Shown: positions 62,222 through 64,000 of the stretch, piece by piece
How the letters are laid out: each line of letters starts with the position of its first letter
How positions within the stretch are numbered: the first letter of the stretch is position 1
DNA from: Pararhizobium sp.
GTDB taxonomy: Bacteria > Pseudomonadota > Alphaproteobacteria > Rhizobiales > Rhizobiaceae
Reading direction: 5' to 3'
Assembly (NCBI GenBank): GCA_017794825.1
Contig: CP051237.1
Location: forward strand, 2,914,001-2,978,000
DNA length: 64,000 nucleotides
Program-made: the position numbers and the translations under genes
Notes under the pieces: model-generated
Database searches by the model: none
What the model was told of the DNA's origin: nothing
The model's input: only the letters and a program-made list of their open reading frames with translations

Positions 62222-63895
62222 GTGCAAACTGCCGGGAGACTGTCGTTGATCGAATACTTGCACAAGGCTCTGGAAGTGTTCGCCGGCTGGCGCCAGGCCG
62301 TTGTCGTCGATCTGCTGCGCCAGCTACGCTGGTCGTTCCTGCCGCCGCTCATGGTTTATCTCGCCGCCGGCGTCTCCGGTCTTACCGGCATCGTGGGCGC
62401 CTTCTACGTCAAGGAGTATCTGGGCCTGTCGGCGGCCTTTATCGCCGGGCTCGCCTTCTGGGCGGGGCTGCCCTGGGCGCTGAAGATGCCGCTCGGCCAC
62501 CTTGTCGACCTGATCTGGCGATGGAAGTCCCTGCTCGTCTTTTTAGGCGCAGGGCTTATCGCAACCAGCCTGATGATCATGTACGCCGTCGTGTCATGGC
62601 CTTCGGACATGGCGGCGATCATGCCGCTGGAAGCATGGTACGTGGTCAGCCTGTTGCTTGCTCCCTGCGGCTACGTGATCCAGGATTCGGTCGCCGACGC
62701 CATGTCGGTCGAGGCGGTGCCCAAGGTGGATGCTGAAGGACAACCGCTCACCGAAGCAGCCCAGAAGGCGATGCATACGACGATGCAGACCCTCGGACGC
62801 ATTGCGCTGATCAGCGGTCTTGTTGCGGTTGCGGCCCTCAACATCTTCATGTTCTCCGGGATCGAGAGCATGGACGAAAGCCAGAAGACGGACATATACG
62901 CCCGTATCTACCTTTATGCGCTGGTCATCCCCGCTATCTCTATTTCCGGCGTCATCCTCGCCGAATTCATTCGCCACCGTCGTCGTCGCGCCCTTCTCGG
63001 TCAGGGCATGGATGAAGGCAGCATCCGTGATCTCCTCGACAGACCCGACGAAAATGTCGAGCCGAATTACTGGTTCTTTGTCGGCGGCCTCGCCTTCGTC
63101 GCGCTGACCTTGACCGTCGGCCTGTCCGATCTCGCCTGGTCACAGGAGATTGTCTTCGCCGGTTCGATGATCATCGTACTGATACTGATGCGCCAGTTGA
63201 TTGCAGCGCTCGAACCCGAACGCGCGCGTATTCTCGTCGGCACAGCGATCATCATTTTCGTTTTTCGCGCTGTGCCTCTGCCCGGGCCCGGCGCGACCTG
63301 GTTTCAGATCGACGTCCTGGGCTTCGACCAGCAGTTTCTTTCGATCCTCTCGTTGATCGTTTCGCTTCTGACGCTTGCTGGAATGATCATCCTGCGCCCG
63401 CTGATGGCGTCGCATTCGATCGTCTATATCGTCGCGTTGCTGACGCTGGCGTCGGGCATTCTGTCGCTGCCGAATATCGGATTGTATTACGGGATTCAGG
63501 AGTGGACTGCTCGCTTGACTGGAGGCGTCGTCGACGCGCGTTTCATCGCCATCATGGATACGGCGCTGGAATCACCACTGGGCCAGGTGGCGATGATTCC
63601 GATGCTTGCATGGATCGCGCGCAACGCGCCCACAGAACTCAAGGCGACTTTCTTCGCGGTGATGGCGTCGTTTACGAATCTGGCGCTGTCGGCAAGCAGC
63701 CTCTTTACCCGCCATTTAAACGAAATCTTCGTAGTGACACGCGAGGTGACGGATCGCGAGACAAGCGCGATCGTCACAGCGGCGGATTACAGTCAACTCG
63801 GGATTCTGCTTGTTTTGGTTGCGACGCTCTCGGTCGTCGCGCCGCTCCTGACGATATTTGTCGTGCAGATGTCGCCTCTTCGGACGAACGAGTAA
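62222..63895 (+). CDS. MFS/BT1-type transporter, folate-biopterin-transporter-like
   Basis: The 557-residue membrane protein has about 12 helices with a charged central loop (IRHRRRRALLGQGMDEGSIRDLLDRPDENVE). The N-terminal GIVGAFYVKEYLGLSAAFIAGLAFWAGLPWALKMPLGHLVD resembles the BT1/folate-biopterin branch of the MFS. GTG 62222 is the start. It is divergent from the protease gene (51-bp gap). The substrate cannot be predicted; assignment to BT1 is tentative. Confidence 0.75.
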   Translation: MQTAGRLSLIEYLHKALEVFAGWRQAVVVDLLRQLRWSFLPPLMVYLAAGVSGLTGIVGAFYVKEYLGLSAAFIAGLAFWAGLPWALKMPLGHLVDLIWRWKSLLVFLGAGLIATSLMIMYAVVSWPSDMAAIMPLEAWYVVSLLLAPCGYVIQDSVADAMSVEAVPKVDAEGQPLTEAAQKAMHTTMQTLGRIALISGLVAVAALNIFMFSGIESMDESQKTDIYARIYLYALVIPAISISGVILAEFIRHRRRRALLGQGMDEGSIRDLLDRPDENVEPNYWFFVGGLAFVALTLTVGLSDLAWSQEIVFAGSMIIVLILMRQLIAALEPERARILVGTAIIIFVFRAVPLPGPGATWFQIDVLGFDQQFLSILSLIVSLLTLAGMIILRPLMASHSIVYIVALLTLASGILSLPNIGLYYGIQEWTARLTGGVVDARFIAIMDTALESPLGQVAMIPMLAWIARNAPTELKATFFAVMASFTNLALSASSLFTRHLNEIFVVTREVTDRETSAIVTAADYSQLGILLVLVATLSVVAPLLTIFVVQMSPLRTNE

Positions 63896-63899
63896 GGCC

Positions 63900-64000
63900 T
63901 CATGTTGACGGGCGTTCAACGCCCTGTGCCTCGAACTCGGCTTCGAGCCGTTTCTCGAGTTCAACAAGATCCTGCGGCAGGGGCTGTCCCGTCGCGCGCA
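63900..64000 (-). CDS. C-terminal end of an unidentified gene (cut by window edge)
   Basis: On the minus strand an open frame enters from the right edge and stops at TGA 63900-63902. Its last residues read RATGQPLPQDLVELEKRLEAEFEAQGVERPST in two natural parts, a Gly/Pro turn and an amphipathic Glu/Leu-rich helix. It is convergent with the transporter, with only 4 bp between them. Too little is present to name it. Confidence 0.5.
   Translation of the reverse strand, partial: RATGQPLPQDLVELEKRLEAEFEAQGVERPST

Overview
The window is bacterial chromosome with high-GC coding sequence and dense, often overlapping genes. Its gene content and order point to an alphaproteobacterium of the order Hyphomicrobiales (Rhizobiales). 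The strongest evidence is the block xerD - small membrane protein - aroK - aroB - CorC-like - bolA - J-domain protein - cobS - cobT - phytase-like - yhhQ - rpmB, as known from rhizobial genomes, together with aerobic-type cobaltochelatase CobST. The species cannot be named from the sequence. I saw no rRNA, tRNA, insertion sequence, prophage or CRISPR array.

Layout. 1-2.8 kb: end of a uronate-degradation operon (kduI, kduD) and an APC permease gene broken by one in-frame TGA. 2.8-5.1 kb: HD/PDE-like phosphohydrolase and PPK2 polyphosphate kinase. 5.4-12 kb: a complete coenzyme F420 operon (cofG, cofH, cofD, cofC, cofE, F420:NADPH oxidoreductase, luciferase-like oxidoreductase) with a perfect 22-bp palindrome in front and a palindromic terminator behind. 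12-22 kb: VOC protein, PAN-containing alpha-2-macroglobulin coupled to pbpC, a four-copy 45-bp-period repeat, and a lytic transglycosylase divergent from a LuxR-type regulator. 23-27.4 kb: pyruvate carboxylase and a BrnT/BrnA toxin-antitoxin module. 27.4-34.9 kb: lipid kinase, an outer-membrane factor/HlyD/DUF3302 export set, acetate kinase, and a LysR regulator divergent from an SDR gene. 35-40 kb: ispG, ispA, mtgA, a 2H-phosphoesterase-like protein, GST, rpmF. 40-46.5 kb: small membrane protein, M20 amidohydrolase, D,D-carboxypeptidase, CobW GTPase, TusA-like protein, L,D-transpeptidase, accA. 46.6-58 kb: the conserved xerD-rpmB block, interrupted by an A/T-richer orphan gene. 58-64 kb: YddG-like exporter, gloB, methyltransferase, a membrane-anchored trypsin-like protease, a 12-TM carrier and the end of an unidentified gene.

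How the genes work together. The F420 locus looks self-contained: CofG and CofH make the deazaflavin Fo, CofC and CofD add the phospholactyl-type linker, CofE adds glutamates, the NADPH oxidoreductase reduces the cofactor, and the luciferase-like enzyme is a plausible user. Every biosynthetic junction overlaps, which implies translational coupling. Envelope maintenance is the other theme: PBP1C with alpha-2-macroglobulin, MltB-like transglycosylase, MtgA, D,D-carboxypeptidase and L,D-transpeptidase. The most interesting regulatory candidates are the palindrome before cofG, a possible preQ1-type pseudoknot that includes the yhhQ start codon, and the inverted repeat before brnTA.
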